Notes under the pieces: generated by a model
What the model was told of the DNA's origin: nothing
What the model saw: only the letters and a program-made list of their open reading frames with translations
Database searches by the model: none
Assembly: GCF_003387575.1 (NCBI RefSeq)
Contig: NZ_QUAB01000037.1
Coordinates: 1-64,000, forward strand
Source of the DNA: Microbacterium bovistercoris
GTDB taxonomy: Bacteria; Actinomycetota; Actinomycetes; Actinomycetales; Microbacteriaceae
Direction: 5' to 3'
Length of the DNA stretch: 64,000 nt
Shown here: in pieces, positions 38,150-46,825 of the stretch
How the letters are laid out: each line of letters starts with the position of its first letter
Position numbering within the stretch: the stretch's first letter is position 1
Position numbers and translations under genes: made by a program

Positions 38150-39697
38150 ATGACCATCGTCGAAGAGAGTGTGTCCACCGCCTATGCCGCCCCCGGACAG
38201 CCCGGGTCGCCGGCGGACTACCGGCCGCGCTACGGCCACTACATCGGCGGCGAGTTCGTCGAACCCGCCAAGGGCCAGTACTTCGAGAACATCAGCCCGG
38301 TCAACGGCAAGCCGTTCACCGAGGTCGCCCGGGGCACCGTCGAGGACGTCGACCGAGCGGTCGACGTCGCCTGGCGGGCGTTCGAGTCCTGGAAGCGCAC
38401 CTCACCGGCGGAGCGCTCCGTCATCCTGAACCGCATCGCAGACCGCATCGAGCAGAACCTCGAGGCGATCGCGGTCGCCGAGACCTGGGAGAACGGGAAG
38501 CCGGTGCGCGAGACGCTCGCCGCCGACATCCCGCTCGCCGTCGACCACTTCCGGTACTTCGCCGGCGTCCTGCGGGCGCAGGAGGGCGGGATCAGCCAGC
38601 TCGACGAGAACACCGTCGCCTATCACTTCCAGGAGCCGCTCGGCGTGGTCGGTCAGATCATCCCGTGGAACTTCCCGATCCTGATGGCGACGTGGAAGCT
38701 CGCTCCGGCGCTCGCCGCGGGGAACTGCGTCGTGATCAAGCCCGCGGAGCAGACACCGGCATCCATCCTGTTCCTGTTCGACATCATCGGGGACCTGCTG
38801 CCGGCCGGCGTCGTCAACATCGTGAACGGCTTCGGCATCGAGGCGGGCGCGCCGCTCGCGCAGCACAAGCGCATCCGCAAGGTCGCCTTCACGGGAGAGA
38901 CGACCACAGGGCGGCTGATCATGCAGTACGCCTCGCAGAACCTCATCCCCGTCACGCTGGAGCTCGGAGGCAAGAGCCCGAACGTGTTCTTCGAGGACGT
39001 CGCCCGGGAGGACGATCCGTTCTACGACAAGGCGCTCGAGGGCTTCACGATGTTCGCGCTGAACCAGGGCGAGGTGTGCACGTGCCCGTCGCGCGCCCTC
39101 ATCCAGCGCTCGATCTACGACGGCTTCCTCTCCGACGGACTGGAGCGGGTGGGCAGGGTCATCCAGGGCAACCCGCTGGATCCGGCGACCATGATCGGCG
39201 CGCAGGCGTCGAACGACCAGCTGGAGAAGATCCTCAGTTACATCGACATCGGCAAGCAGGGCGGCGCCAGGCTGCTCACCGGCGGTGAGCGGGTCGATCT
39301 CGGCGGAGACCTCAGTGACGGCTACTACGTCGCGCCGACCGTGTTCGAGGGCACCAACGACATGCGCATCTTCCAGGAGGAGATCTTCGGACCGGTGCTG
39401 TCGGTGACGAGCTTCAGCGACTTCGACGACGCCATCTCCATCGCCAACGACACCCTGTACGGCCTCGGGGCTGGAGTGTGGAGCCGCAGCGGCGACACCG
39501 CCTACCGTGCCGGCCGTGCGATCGAGGCGGGTCGCGTATGGACCAACACCTACCACCAGTACCCTGCGCATGCCGCCTTCGGCGGGTACAAGCAGTCCGG
39601 CGTCGGGCGCGAGAACCACAAGATGATGCTCGATCACTACCAGCAGACCAAGAACCTTCTGGTGTCGTACGCCGAGGGACCGATGGGCTTCTTCTGA
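38150..39697 (+). CDS. Aldehyde dehydrogenase (NAD+)
   Basis: Oxidises an aldehyde to the acid with NAD+. 515 residues. Key motifs: [12 protein letters not shown] (about 168-179), [13 protein letters not shown], the glutamate in LELGGKSPN (about 268-276) and the catalytic cysteine in [11 protein letters not shown] (about 305-315). Closest in style to ExaC/AcoD acetaldehyde-type dehydrogenases. ATG with AAGGAG upstream. It overlaps the DUF779 gene (TGATG), a well-known pairing. Confidence 0.94.
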   Translation: MTIVEESVSTAYAAPGQPGSPADYRPRYGHYIGGEFVEPAKGQYFENISPVNGKPFTEVARGTVEDVDRAVDVAWRAFESWKRTSPAERSVILNRIADRIEQNLEAIAVAETWENGKPVRETLAADIPLAVDHFRYFAGVLRAQEGGISQLDENTVAYHFQEPLGVVGQIIPWNFPILMATWKLAPALAAGNCVVIKPAEQTPASILFLFDIIGDLLPAGVVNIVNGFGIEAGAPLAQHKRIRKVAFTGETTTGRLIMQYASQNLIPVTLELGGKSPNVFFEDVAREDDPFYDKALEGFTMFALNQGEVCTCPSRALIQRSIYDGFLSDGLERVGRVIQGNPLDPATMIGAQASNDQLEKILSYIDIGKQGGARLLTGGERVDLGGDLSDGYYVAPTVFEGTNDMRIFQEEIFGPVLSVTSFSDFDDAISIANDTLYGLGAGVWSRSGDTAYRAGRAIEAGRVWTNTYHQYPAHAAFGGYKQSGVGRENHKMMLDHYQQTKNLLVSYAEGPMGFF

Positions 39698-40086
39698 TGT
39701 CCGAGCAGACGCTCTCGCGGGTCGCCGTGTCCGAGGACGCGGCGACCCTGCTGCGCACGCTGACCGCCCAGCACGGGCCGCTCATGATCCACCAGTCCGG
39801 AGGCTGCTGCGACGGCTCGTCCCCGATGTGCTATCCGGTGGGCATGTTCCTGACGGGCCCGGGGGATGTGAAACTGGGCGACCTCGACGCGGGCCTCGAC
39901 GATCCCATCGAGATGTTCATGTCGGAGTCGCAGTTCGAGTACTGGAAGTACACGCACCTGACCGTCGATGTCGTTCCTGGACGGGGCGCAGGATTCAGCG
40001 TGGAGGGGCCGACCGGCATGCGGTTCCTCATCCGCTCTCGGATGCTGGATGACGCCGAACTGGCGCACTTCGGGCTGGCGCCCTGA
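39697..40086 (+). CDS. DUF779 family protein
   Basis: 129 residues. The conserved core is IHQSGGCCDGSSPMCYP (about 33-49) with three cysteines, followed by GPGDVKLGD. Members lie directly after aldehyde dehydrogenases in many bacteria; the function is not established, and metal or thiol chemistry is plausible from the cysteine cluster. Translationally coupled to the dehydrogenase. Confidence 0.9.
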   Translation: MSEQTLSRVAVSEDAATLLRTLTAQHGPLMIHQSGGCCDGSSPMCYPVGMFLTGPGDVKLGDLDAGLDDPIEMFMSESQFEYWKYTHLTVDVVPGRGAGFSVEGPTGMRFLIRSRMLDDAELAHFGLAP

Positions 40087-40115
40087 CGCGGAAACGCCTG
40101 TGTCGGTCTCGTCAC

Positions 40116-40140
40116 GATACCTACCGATCGGTTGGGTATC
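40116..40140. promoter_or_regulatory. Palindromic operator before the ABC transporter
   Basis: GATACCTACCGATCGGTTGG followed by GTATC: a 25-bp near-palindrome centred on ACCGATCGGT. It is typical of TetR- or LacI-like dimers. A -10-like TCTAGGGT stretch follows near 40154. Confidence 0.5.
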
Positions 40141-40220
40141 TCGGCGACGGTGATCTAGGGTGAAGGCCGAACCGCGCGACATCGATGTGCGCGGACCCCC
40201 GATCCACCAAGAGGGTAGGA

Positions 40221-41855
40221 ATGTCAATGAAGATCACCAGGGGAAGACTCGGCCTCACCGTCGGCGCGCTCGGCATCACGGCGCTCGTGCTCTCGGGCTG
40301 CGCGACCAGCACCGCGGACAAGGACGGTGACGGCGGCGGCGCCGCGGGCGGCACCATCAAGGTCGGCACCACCGACAAGGTCACCTCCCTCGACCCGGCC
40401 GGTTCCTACGACAACGGCTCGTTCGCCGTGATGAACCAGATCTACCCGTTCCTGCTGAACAGCAAGTACGGCACCGCCGAGATCAGCCCCGACATCGCCG
40501 AGTCCGCCGAGTTCACCTCGCCCACGGAATACACCGTCAAGCTCAAGGCGGGCCTGAAGTTCGCCAACGGCAACGAGCTCACCTCGAGCGACGTGAAGTT
40601 CTCGTTCGACCGCATGGTGAAGATCGCCGATCCGAACGGCCCCGCGGCGCTGCTCGGCAACCTCGCTTCCGTTGCGGCACCGGATGACACGACCGTCGTC
40701 TTCACGCTGAAGAACGGCGACGATCAGATCTGGCCGCAGATCCTCTCCAGCCCGGCGGGCCCGATCATCGACGAGGACGTCTTCTCGGCCGACGCCGTCA
40801 CGACGGACGACGAGATCGTCAAGGGTGAGGCGTTCGCCGGTCAGTACGTGATCGACTCCTACAAGTTCAACGAACTCGTCTCGTACAAGCCGAACCCGGA
40901 CTACAAGGGCAGCCTGGGCGCGGCCGAGAACAAGGCCGTGCAGGTCACCTATTACGCCGATGCCTCGAACCTGAAGCTGGCGATCGGCAACGGCGACATC
41001 GACGTGGCGTTCCGCAGCCTGTCGGCCACCGACGTCGAGGACCTCAAGGGCAACGACAAGGTGCAGGTCGTCGACGGACCCGGCGGTGAGATCCGGTACA
41101 TCACGTTCAACTTCGACACCATGCCGTTCGGCGCGAAGACCCCCGAAGCCGACCCGGCGAAGGCACTCGCGGTTCGTCAGGCGATGGCGAACCTGCTCGA
41201 CCGCGAGGCGGTCGCGAAGGACGTCTACAAGGACACCTTCACCCCGCTGTACTCCTACGTGGCCGACGGCATGCCCGGCGCGACCACGCCGCTGAAGGAC
41301 ATGTACGGCGACGGCGACGGCGGACCCGACGCCGACAAGGCGGCCAAGGTGCTCGCCGACGCCGGCGTGCAGACCCCGGTCACCCTGAACCTGCAGTACA
41401 ACGGCGACCACTACGGCCCGTCCTCGGGTGACGAGTACGCCGCGTACAAGACGCAGTTCGAGAAGGGCGGCCTCTTCACGGTCAACCTGCAGCAGACCGA
41501 GTGGGTGCAGTACTCGAAGGACCGCTCCTCCGACGTCTATCCGCTGTACCAGCTGGGCTGGTACCCGGACTACTCCGACGCCGACAACTACCTGTCGCCG
41601 TTCTTCGTGAAGGAGAACTTCCTCGTGAACCACTACGACAACGCCGAGGTTCAGCAGCTGATCGTCGACGAGCAGACCGAGACCGATTCGGCCAAGCGCC
41701 TCGAGATCATCGGCCAGATCCAGGAGGCAGTGGCGAAGGACCTGTCGACCCTGCCGCTGCTGCAGGGCACGCAGGTCGCGGTCGTGGGCAAGGACGTGAA
41801 GGGCACCACCCTGGATGCCTCGTTCAAGTTCCGCTACGCGCCGCTGACGAAGTAA
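40221..41855 (+). CDS. ABC transporter substrate-binding lipoprotein (family 5)
   Basis: Extracytoplasmic peptide- or oligosaccharide-binding protein of 544 residues. The lipoprotein signal ends in LVLSGC, with the lipidated cysteine near residue 27. The family-5 N-terminal motif KVGTTDKVTSLDPAGSYDNG follows, and the C-terminal LPLLQGTQVAVVGKDVKG is typical. First gene of a five-part dipeptide/oligopeptide (Dpp/Opp-type) transporter; the real substrate is unknown. An ATG 6 bases later is an alternative start. Confidence 0.92.
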   Translation: MSMKITRGRLGLTVGALGITALVLSGCATSTADKDGDGGGAAGGTIKVGTTDKVTSLDPAGSYDNGSFAVMNQIYPFLLNSKYGTAEISPDIAESAEFTSPTEYTVKLKAGLKFANGNELTSSDVKFSFDRMVKIADPNGPAALLGNLASVAAPDDTTVVFTLKNGDDQIWPQILSSPAGPIIDEDVFSADAVTTDDEIVKGEAFAGQYVIDSYKFNELVSYKPNPDYKGSLGAAENKAVQVTYYADASNLKLAIGNGDIDVAFRSLSATDVEDLKGNDKVQVVDGPGGEIRYITFNFDTMPFGAKTPEADPAKALAVRQAMANLLDREAVAKDVYKDTFTPLYSYVADGMPGATTPLKDMYGDGDGGPDADKAAKVLADAGVQTPVTLNLQYNGDHYGPSSGDEYAAYKTQFEKGGLFTVNLQQTEWVQYSKDRSSDVYPLYQLGWYPDYSDADNYLSPFFVKENFLVNHYDNAEVQQLIVDEQTETDSAKRLEIIGQIQEAVAKDLSTLPLLQGTQVAVVGKDVKGTTLDASFKFRYAPLTK

Positions 41856-41864
41856 CGCGTTCCG

Positions 41865-41920
41865 CTTCGACAGGCTCAGCGACCCACGTCGTCCTCAGGT
41901 GGGTCCTGAGCCTGTCGAAG
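41865..41920. repeat. Inverted pair of interspersed repeats between binding protein and permease
   Basis: CTTCGACAGGCTCAGCGACCCA (41865-41886; described by position as it is 22 long) and its near-perfect complement at 41900-41920 form a stem of about 20 bp with a 13-nt loop. In the mRNA it could act as a partial terminator or 3' stabiliser, raising binding protein over permease. Confidence 0.7.
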
Positions 41921-41951
41921 GACGCCCGAAGAACGCAAAAAGAGGTACCCC

Positions 41952-43031
41952 ATGGCCGTCGATGCCGTCGATGCCCTCACACACGTACAGCCCCGCAGCC
42001 GGTCCGCCGGCGGAGGACTGTGGCGCTACATCCTGATCCGGCTGCTGCTGATCATCCCCACCGTCCTGATCCTCGTGACGACGGTCTTCTTCCTGATGCG
42101 GATCACCGGCGATCCCATCACCGCGGCCCTCGGCGGCCGCCTGCCGCCCGACCAGCTGGCGCAGCGCATCCATGAGGCGGGCTACGACCGGCCGCTGTTC
42201 GTGCAGTACCTGGAGTACCTGGGCGCCGTGTTCCGCGGCGACTTCGGCACGACGATCACCGACCGCCGTCCGGTGATCGAGATCCTGCTGCAGTACGGTT
42301 CGGCCACGCTCGAACTCGCGCTGTACGCGCTCATCGTCGCGCTGCTGATCAGCATCCCGCTGGGACTCATCGCCGCGTACCGGCGCGACCGCTGGCAGGA
42401 TGCCGTGCTGCGCGTGATGGCGATCCTCGCGTACGCGACGCCGATCTTCTTCGCCGGCCTGCTGCTCAAGCTCATCTTCTCGGTGTGGCTGGACTGGCTG
42501 CCCGTCTCGGGCCGCGGCAGCACCGACACCGAACTGCTCATGGCGGGCATCGACACCCCCACCGGCATCTATCTGCTCGACGCCATCCGGCTGGGCGACG
42601 GTGAGGCGATCGGTGACGTGCTGCAGCACGCCATCCTGCCGGCCATCGCCCTCGGCCTGCTGACCGCCGGCGTCTTCCTGCGACTGATCCGCACGAACGT
42701 GATCGGCACGCTCGGGCAGCAGTACGTCACCTCCGGGCGGTCCCGCGGCGTCAGCGAGTACCGACTGCTCACCAAGCACGCCTACCGGCCGGCGCTGATC
42801 CCGATCATCACCGTGATGGGCATGCAGATCGCCATGCTGCTCGCGGGAGCCGTGCTCACCGAGAGCACCTTCGAGTGGAAGGGCATCGGCTTCATGCTCA
42901 CCGAGTACCTCAAGGCCCGCGACTTCGTCGCCGTGCAGGGCATCGTCGTGATGATCGCTGTCGTCGTGGCGGTCACGAACTTCATCGTCGACATGGTCGC
43001 CGCGATGATCGACCCGAGGGTGAGGTACTGA
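41952..43031 (+). CDS. ABC transporter permease (DppB-like)
   Basis: Inner-membrane permease, 359 residues, six or so hydrophobic segments. It has the binding-protein-dependent transport signature near GRSRGVSEYRLLTKHAYRPA (about 260-279). A hydrophilic insertion about 178-225 separates segments. ATG with AGAGG upstream. One base separates it from the next permease. Confidence 0.92.
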   Translation: MAVDAVDALTHVQPRSRSAGGGLWRYILIRLLLIIPTVLILVTTVFFLMRITGDPITAALGGRLPPDQLAQRIHEAGYDRPLFVQYLEYLGAVFRGDFGTTITDRRPVIEILLQYGSATLELALYALIVALLISIPLGLIAAYRRDRWQDAVLRVMAILAYATPIFFAGLLLKLIFSVWLDWLPVSGRGSTDTELLMAGIDTPTGIYLLDAIRLGDGEAIGDVLQHAILPAIALGLLTAGVFLRLIRTNVIGTLGQQYVTSGRSRGVSEYRLLTKHAYRPALIPIITVMGMQIAMLLAGAVLTESTFEWKGIGFMLTEYLKARDFVAVQGIVVMIAVVVAVTNFIVDMVAAMIDPRVRY

Positions 43032-43032
43032 C

Positions 43033-44034
43033 ATGGGCGTCATCCCCGAATCCACCGACCTCCCCACCCCCAAGACGGAGGCGCTCGCCGCGGTGCCGCC
43101 GCGCAAGAAGCGCTGGAACGAGCGGCTGCCTGTGGTCTCGCACCTGCGGCAGAGTGTCGGGCTGCAGCGCGGGATGCTGGTGACCGGCCTGATCATCACC
43201 GCCCTGTTCGTCCTCGTCGCCCTGCTGGCGCCGGTGCTGGCACCGTACTCCTGGGCGCAGCAGCAGACCGCCGACGGCGTCTCGTTCGGCACCCGGCAGC
43301 CGCCGAACGCGACCAACCTGCTGGGCACCACCGTCTCGGGCTTCGACGTGCTGTCGCGCGCGATCTGGGGTGCGCAGACGGCGCTGCTCGTGATCATCGC
43401 GGCGATCGTCTGCTCGATCTTCGTCGGCATCGCCCTTGGCCTGCTCGCCGGATACTTCGGCGGCTGGCTGGATCGCATCCTCGTCGTCATCGCCGACGCG
43501 ATCTACGCATTCCCGTCACTGCTGCTGGCGATCGTGATGTCGATCGTCATCAGCGGCGGTCAGTCCAGTCTGTGGAGCGGCATCATGGCGACGGCGATCG
43601 CGATCACCGTGGTGTTCGTGCCGCAGTACTTCCGCGTCATCCGCGCCGAGGTGGTGCGCGTTCGTGCCGAACCGTTCGTCGACTCGGCGAAGGTGATCGG
43701 CGTGCCCACGCACCGCATCCTGCTGCGGCACGTGCTGCGCAACTCGGTGCGCACCCTGCCGGTGCTCATCACGCTGAACGCGTCGGAGGCGCTGCTGACC
43801 CTCGCGGGCCTCGGCTTCCTGGGTTTCGGCATCGAGGCGACGGCCGCGGCCGAATGGGGCTACGACCTGAACCGCGCCATGGGCGACGTGACCAGCGGCA
43901 TCTGGTGGACCAGCGTCTTCCCCGGCCTCGCGATCGTGCTGGTGGTGCTGGGCATCACCCTCGTCGGCGAGAGCCTGAACGACCTGAGTGATCCGCGACT
44001 GCGCACCCGCCGTCGCGCGGGAGGTGCAAAATGA
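43033..44034 (+). CDS. ABC transporter permease (DppC-like)
   Basis: Second permease, 333 residues. N-terminal cytoplasmic tail of about 45 residues, then the first helix, a periplasmic loop, and the permease core with the EAA-type loop EPFVDSAKVIGVPTHRILLR (about 213-232). It overlaps the ATPase gene by 4 bases. Confidence 0.92.
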   Translation: MGVIPESTDLPTPKTEALAAVPPRKKRWNERLPVVSHLRQSVGLQRGMLVTGLIITALFVLVALLAPVLAPYSWAQQQTADGVSFGTRQPPNATNLLGTTVSGFDVLSRAIWGAQTALLVIIAAIVCSIFVGIALGLLAGYFGGWLDRILVVIADAIYAFPSLLLAIVMSIVISGGQSSLWSGIMATAIAITVVFVPQYFRVIRAEVVRVRAEPFVDSAKVIGVPTHRILLRHVLRNSVRTLPVLITLNASEALLTLAGLGFLGFGIEATAAAEWGYDLNRAMGDVTSGIWWTSVFPGLAIVLVVLGITLVGESLNDLSDPRLRTRRRAGGAK

Positions 44035-45782
44035 CGGATGTCGCAGAGATCCGCGATCTGCGGGTCGTGTTCGCGACCGACGACGACCCCGTCGAGGCGG
44101 TCAAGGGCATCTCGCTGAGCGCGAGCTCGGGCGAGGTGCTGGCCATCGTCGGCGAATCCGGCTCGGGCAAGACCGTGACCGCGAACACCTTGCTGGGCCT
44201 GCTGCCCGAGACTGCGACGACCTCCGGCGCCGTCATCGTACGGGGCCGTGAGGGCGGCGAGACCGACATCGTGCACGCCTCGCAGGCGAAGCTGCGCGCG
44301 ATGCGCGGGCGCGATGCGGCGATGGTGTTCCAGGAGCCGTCCACCGCGCTGAACCCGGTCTACACCGTGGGCTGGCAGATCGCCGAGGGCATCCGCGCGC
44401 ACACGAAGCTGTCGAAGAAGGATGCCCGGGAGCGGGCCATCGACATCATGCGGCGCGTCGGGATCCCGTCGCCCGAGAAACGCGTCGACGACTACCCGCA
44501 CCAGTTCTCGGGCGGCCAGAAGCAGCGCATCGTCATCGCGATGGCGCTGGTGCTGAACGCCGGGCTGATCATCGCCGACGAGCCGACGACCGCGCTGGAC
44601 GTCACCGTGCAGGCGGAGATCCTCGATCTGCTGCGCACCTGCCGTGACGAGTTCGGTGCGACGATCGTGCTCATCACGCACAACATGGGTGTGGTCGCCG
44701 ACCTCGCCGACCGCGTGATCGTGATGTACCAGGGCGACATCGTCGAAGAGGCCCCGGTGCGGGAGCTGTTCGCGAACCCCCGCGAGGAGTACACGAAGAA
44801 GCTGCTCGCCGCCGTCCCGCACGTCGGCCAGGGCAAGTCGGCGGTCGCCGCGTCGAATGAGGGGTCAGAAAACGCGGGATCCGGTACGTCAAATGCGACA
44901 ATTTCTGACCCCTCACCCAGGGCGGATGCTCCGCACGTCGCGCCGCCCGTCCCCGAGGGCAGCCTCATCGTGGCATCCGCCGCCGAGATCGGGTACCCGG
45001 GCCGGTTCGGCCGGGGCGCGGTCACGGCCGTGAAGGGCGTGGACTTCCACGTCGGCCCCGGTGAGGTCGTCGGCCTGGTGGGGGAGTCCGGTTCGGGAAA
45101 GACCACGATCGGTCGCGCCGTGGTGGGCCTGACCACGGTGCTCGGCGGGTCGCTGACCGTGCTCGGGCAGGAGATGCGCGGAGCGAAGGCCCGCTCACTC
45201 ACCCCGCTGCGCCCGCAGATCGGTTTCGTGTTCCAGGACCCGGCGACCAGCTTCAACCCGCTGCTGACCATCGCGGAGTGCGTCGCCGAGCCGCTGATCG
45301 TGCACGGCCGATTCTCGAGCGTCTCTGCAGCGCGTTCACGTGTGAACGAGCTGCTCGACGCGGTGCGGCTGCCCACGAACTTCGGCGACCGGTACCCGCA
45401 CGAGCTGTCCGGCGGCCAGCGTCAGCGCGCATCGCTCGCGCGCGCGCTGGCGCTCGACCCGAAGCTGCTGATCGCCGACGAGCCGACCAGTGCGCTGGAT
45501 GTCTCGGTGCAGGCGACCGTGCTCGAGCTGTTCACGCAGCTGCAGGCCGAGCTGGGCTTCGCGTCGCTGTTCATCAGCCACGACCTGGCCGTGATCGATG
45601 CCGTGTCGGATCGCATCCTCGTGCTGCAGCAGGGCAAGATCAAGGAGCAGGGCACGACCGCCCAGGTGCTGGGCGACCCGCGCGACGCGTACACCCGCGA
45701 GCTGCTGGCCGCGCTGCCCGTGCCCGATCCGGTGGCGCAGGCCGAGCGCCGCGCGCAGTGGCAGGCGGTGCGGCGGCGGTAG
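44031..45782 (+). CDS. Fused dual ATPase of the peptide-type ABC transporter (DppD-DppF fusion)
   Basis: 583 residues with two ABC modules. Module 1: Walker A GESGSGKT (about 40-47), signature FSGGQKQR (about 160-167), Walker B LIIADEP. Module 2: Walker A GESGSGKT (about 350-357), signature LSGGQRQR, Walker B LLIADEP. The linker (about 276-295, [20 protein letters not shown]) is encoded by a 58-bp palindromic element. It energises the two permeases upstream; last gene of the operon. Confidence 0.94.
   Translation: MTDVAEIRDLRVVFATDDDPVEAVKGISLSASSGEVLAIVGESGSGKTVTANTLLGLLPETATTSGAVIVRGREGGETDIVHASQAKLRAMRGRDAAMVFQEPSTALNPVYTVGWQIAEGIRAHTKLSKKDARERAIDIMRRVGIPSPEKRVDDYPHQFSGGQKQRIVIAMALVLNAGLIIADEPTTALDVTVQAEILDLLRTCRDEFGATIVLITHNMGVVADLADRVIVMYQGDIVEEAPVRELFANPREEYTKKLLAAVPHVGQGKSAVAASNEGSENAGSGTSNATISDPSPRADAPHVAPPVPEGSLIVASAAEIGYPGRFGRGAVTAVKGVDFHVGPGEVVGLVGESGSGKTTIGRAVVGLTTVLGGSLTVLGQEMRGAKARSLTPLRPQIGFVFQDPATSFNPLLTIAECVAEPLIVHGRFSSVSAARSRVNELLDAVRLPTNFGDRYPHELSGGQRQRASLARALALDPKLLIADEPTSALDVSVQATVLELFTQLQAELGFASLFISHDLAVIDAVSDRILVLQQGKIKEQGTTAQVLGDPRDAYTRELLAALPVPDPVAQAERRAQWQAVRRR
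44858..44915. repeat. Palindromic element in frame inside the ABC ATPase linker
   Basis: Perfect 14-bp arms TGAGGGGTCAGAAA (44858-44871) and the complement at 44902-44915. The interior is notably AT-richer than the gene (TCAAATGCGACAA). It encodes only the linker between two ABC domains and keeps the frame. Confidence 0.75.
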
Positions 45783-45810
45783 CCGCGGCCGCGCGCCTTC
45801 GCGCACCCGT

Positions 45811-45877
45811 CGAGAAACGCCTCCCCGCACGAGACACAGCATGGCGAGGCGTTTCTCATGTCAGGAGGCGTTTCTCG
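45811..45877. repeat. Palindromic element between the ABC operon and vapC
   Basis: Terminal inverted arms CGAGAAACGCCTCC (45811-45824) and GGAGGCGTTTCTCG (45864-45877), plus a third copy of GAGGCGTTTCTC at 45846-45857. It ends 9 nt from the vapC stop and could terminate both convergent transcripts. Confidence 0.75.
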
Positions 45878-45886
45878 GGTAGAGCA

Positions 45887-46282
45887 CTACCCCTGACGGC
45901 CGGCGTCGATGATCTCCACCTCGTCGGCGACGAGCTCGAAGTCCCTGGCGTTGAAGGTCATGATCGCCGCACCGAGCGCGAAGGCGTGGCCGGCGAGGAA
46001 GGTGTCTGTGCTGCGGGCATGCGCAGGGCGGGTCTTGGCGACGATCGCGGCCATGCGGCCGTAGCCCTCGGCCGCCTCGCGATCGAAGGGGAGTTCCGGA
46101 ACACCGAGGGTGTGACGAACGTACGAGAGTTCATCGCGCCGCCGTCGCCGCGCGCTCGGATCCTTGGCGTGCTCGATGCCGAACTGAAGCTCTGCCAGAG
46201 TGAGTGCACTCAGCGCGAGGGAGTCGTCGATGAATGAGAGCTCGTCGATGCGGATGACAGCGTTGGTGTCGAGCAGGATCAC
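45887..46282 (-). CDS. vapC: PIN-domain toxin VapC
   Basis: Predicted Mg2+-dependent RNase of a type II toxin-antitoxin system. 131 residues from the GTG at 46282. PIN motifs: LLDTNAVI (first Asp at residue 4), the LAELQFGI glutamate (about 31-35), and the C-terminal RSTDTFLAGHA and MTFNARDFE acidic pair. The start overlaps the antitoxin stop (GTGA). FitB-like in layout. Confidence 0.9.
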   Translation of the reverse strand: MILLDTNAVIRIDELSFIDDSLALSALTLAELQFGIEHAKDPSARRRRRDELSYVRHTLGVPELPFDREAAEGYGRMAAIVAKTRPAHARSTDTFLAGHAFALGAAIMTFNARDFELVADEVEIIDAGRQG

Positions 46283-46662
46283 TCGCCCTGCTCCTTCCGC
46301 TGGAGTCGAGCCTGCAGTTCGGCGCGCTCCCACGGATCGATGAGCTCATCCTCGGTCAGGATGTACAGCCGCCGCTCGTCCTCGATCTCCTGCGCCCAGT
46401 CCTGCGCGGTCTGCCGCTGCTGAGTTGTTCGCGGGTTCGCGGCGATCCGCTCCATGACGTCGCGCATCGGCACGGATCGGCGAGGCGAGGAGCGTTGTAC
46501 GAGAGTCTGCTCCAGCCCGCTGGCCGTGGAGATCTCGCCGGCCGCCAGCTGGAACAGTGCCTCGCGCGCCTCGGCCTCCATGGAGCGCCCGTTGCGCTTG
46601 GCTCGCTTCTTCAGCGCGTCGACGACGTCGTCGCTGAGATTGCGGATCGTGATCGCGGCCAT
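46279..46662 (-). CDS. vapB: FitA/VapB-type antitoxin (ribbon-helix-helix)
   Basis: 127 residues. The N-terminal ribbon-helix-helix is AAITIRNLSDDVVDALKKRA (2-21) followed by NGRSMEAEAREAL, the FitA/VapB signature. The C-terminal half (about 70-127) is longer than usual for about 80-residue FitA antitoxins and is charged (WAQEIEDERRLYILTEDELI); it probably holds the toxin-neutralising part. ATG with AGGAGG. A GCATCC(C)TGATCGGATGC palindrome upstream (46679-46696) may be the operator. Confidence 0.88.
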   Translation of the reverse strand: MAAITIRNLSDDVVDALKKRAKRNGRSMEAEAREALFQLAAGEISTASGLEQTLVQRSSPRRSVPMRDVMERIAANPRTTQQRQTAQDWAQEIEDERRLYILTEDELIDPWERAELQARLQRKEQGE

Positions 46663-46678
46663 GATGCGCCTCCTGTCG

Positions 46679-46696
46679 GCATCCCTGATCGGATGC
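46679..46696. promoter_or_regulatory. Candidate vapBC operator
   Basis: GCATCCCTGATCGGATGC: 6-bp inverted arms 17 bases upstream of the antitoxin ATG, overlapping a -10-like TAGCAT read on the minus strand. Confidence 0.45.
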
Positions 46697-46812
46697 TAGC
46701 ACTCTGCCAGCGTTCACGGATCGCGACGCACACGCTCCGGAGGCGCCTCCTCTCGAATGTGGGGCTCCCGCCCGGACGCGGGTGGGGCGGCCCGGATGTC
46801 CGAACCCACGCG

Positions 46813-46818
46813 TACCGT
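46813..46818 (+). promoter_or_regulatory. -10 of a leaderless helicase promoter
   Basis: TACCGT, 7 nt, then GTG at 46826. Confidence 0.45.
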
Positions 46819-46825
46819 CGCCAGC

